Shown piece by piece: positions 63,819 through 64,000 of a DNA stretch of 64,000 bases; within the stretch, counting starts at the first letter, position 1; the number at the start of each line of letters is the position of its first letter. Location: contig NZ_NPBJ01000037.1 in NCBI RefSeq assembly GCF_002272075.1, forward strand, positions 39,771 to 103,770, in the 5' to 3' direction. The DNA is from Terribacillus saccharophilus (GTDB lineage: Bacteria > Bacillota > Bacilli > Bacillales > Amphibacillaceae). The position numbers and the translations under genes are program-made. The notes under the pieces were generated by a model. It saw only the letters and a program-made list of their open reading frames with translations. It was not told where the DNA came from and searched no databases.

Positions 63819-63891
63819 TGAGCCATGAAGGACTCGAACCTTCGACCCTCTGATTAAAAGTCAGATGCTCTACCAACTGAGCTAATGGCTC
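63819..63891 (-). tRNA. tRNA-Lys (UUU)
   Basis: Acceptor GAGCCAT/ATGGCTC, anticodon TTT (CTTTTAA loop), discriminator A. CCA is not encoded. Confidence 0.97.
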
Positions 63892-63918
63892 AAAAACATT
63901 CTATTGAAAAGAAGTAAA

Positions 63919-63992
63919 TGGCTGGGCTAGCTGGATTCGAACCAACGATCACGGGACCAAAACCCGTTGCCTTACCGCTTGGCTATAGCCCA
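63919..63992 (-). tRNA. tRNA-Gln (UUG)
   Basis: Acceptor TGGGCTA/TAGCCCA, anticodon TTG (TTTTGGT loop), encoded CCA end. It is the first tRNA in the window; the cluster probably continues beyond it. Confidence 0.96.
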
Positions 63993-64000
63993 ATAAATGG

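Overview
The window is chromosomal DNA from a low-to-mid GC, spore-forming Bacillaceae bacterium. The evidence is the cdaA-cdaR-glmM-glmS block with a glmS ribozyme, sigW-rsiW, a Spo0E-like phosphatase gene, Bacillus-type S-box, THI-box and purine riboswitches, strong AGGAGG ribosome binding sites, and close relatives of B. subtilis PbuE, NiaP, Fra and LnrJKLMN. The genus cannot be fixed from the sequence alone. No phage, insertion sequence, CRISPR array or rRNA was seen.

Layout. 0-2 kb: end of a DUF3021/ABC-2 exporter operon. 2.1-4.7 kb: a serine-recombinase-like protein that has lost its catalytic residues, divergent from a SulP transporter and a universal stress protein, with palindromes between. 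4.7-7.9 kb: an acetyltransferase and two convergent zinc-ribbon membrane proteins. 7.9-20.5 kb: two tandem S-box (SAM-I riboswitch) operons on the minus strand. The first encodes an ACT-less homoserine dehydrogenase and an FMN reductase. The second encodes an oligopeptide/glutathione-type ABC importer, two NtaA/SnaA-type flavin monooxygenases, O-acetylhomoserine sulfhydrylase, YezD, two unrecognised small proteins and a decayed third monooxygenase. Together they read as import and oxidative cleavage of an organosulfur compound, with capture of the sulfur on O-acetylhomoserine when methionine/SAM is low. 20.5-24.5 kb: a TPP-riboswitch thiazole operon (tenI-thiO-thiS-thiG-thiF).

24.5-35.3 kb: mixed single genes and small operons: two SDR oxidoreductases, NUDIX and beta-lactamase-fold hydrolases, a phosphoesterase, pbuE under an adenine-type riboswitch, an ArsR regulator and an MFS pump sharing one operator, and an EAL-PAS-PAS-GGDEF protein. 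35.5-41.5 kb: a Ugp-like ABC importer followed by a metallo-beta-lactamase-fold hydrolase. 41.5-47.4 kb: a CynX-type transporter, frataxin-like Fra, a CcpA-controlled secreted GH43 arabinanase and small proteins. 47.4-52.6 kb: an LnrJKLMN-like two-component/ABC system. 52.7-60 kb: glmS, glmM, cdaR, cdaA, rsiW and sigW, covering amino-sugar supply, c-di-AMP synthesis and the envelope stress sigma factor. 60-63.4 kb: a Spo0E-like gene, niaP with an NiaR-type operator, and a CtaG/DUF2243 pair. 63.5-64 kb: five tRNA genes (Ala, Gly, Leu, Lys, Gln), probably the end of a longer cluster.

The observations most worth following are the catalytically dead recombinase with operator-like palindromes, the identical operator filling the promoter spacer of both arsR and its neighbouring pump (with arsR probably leaderless), the large S-box organosulfur operon with unknown members and a fossil monooxygenase, and the phased repeats before the Ugp-like operon.
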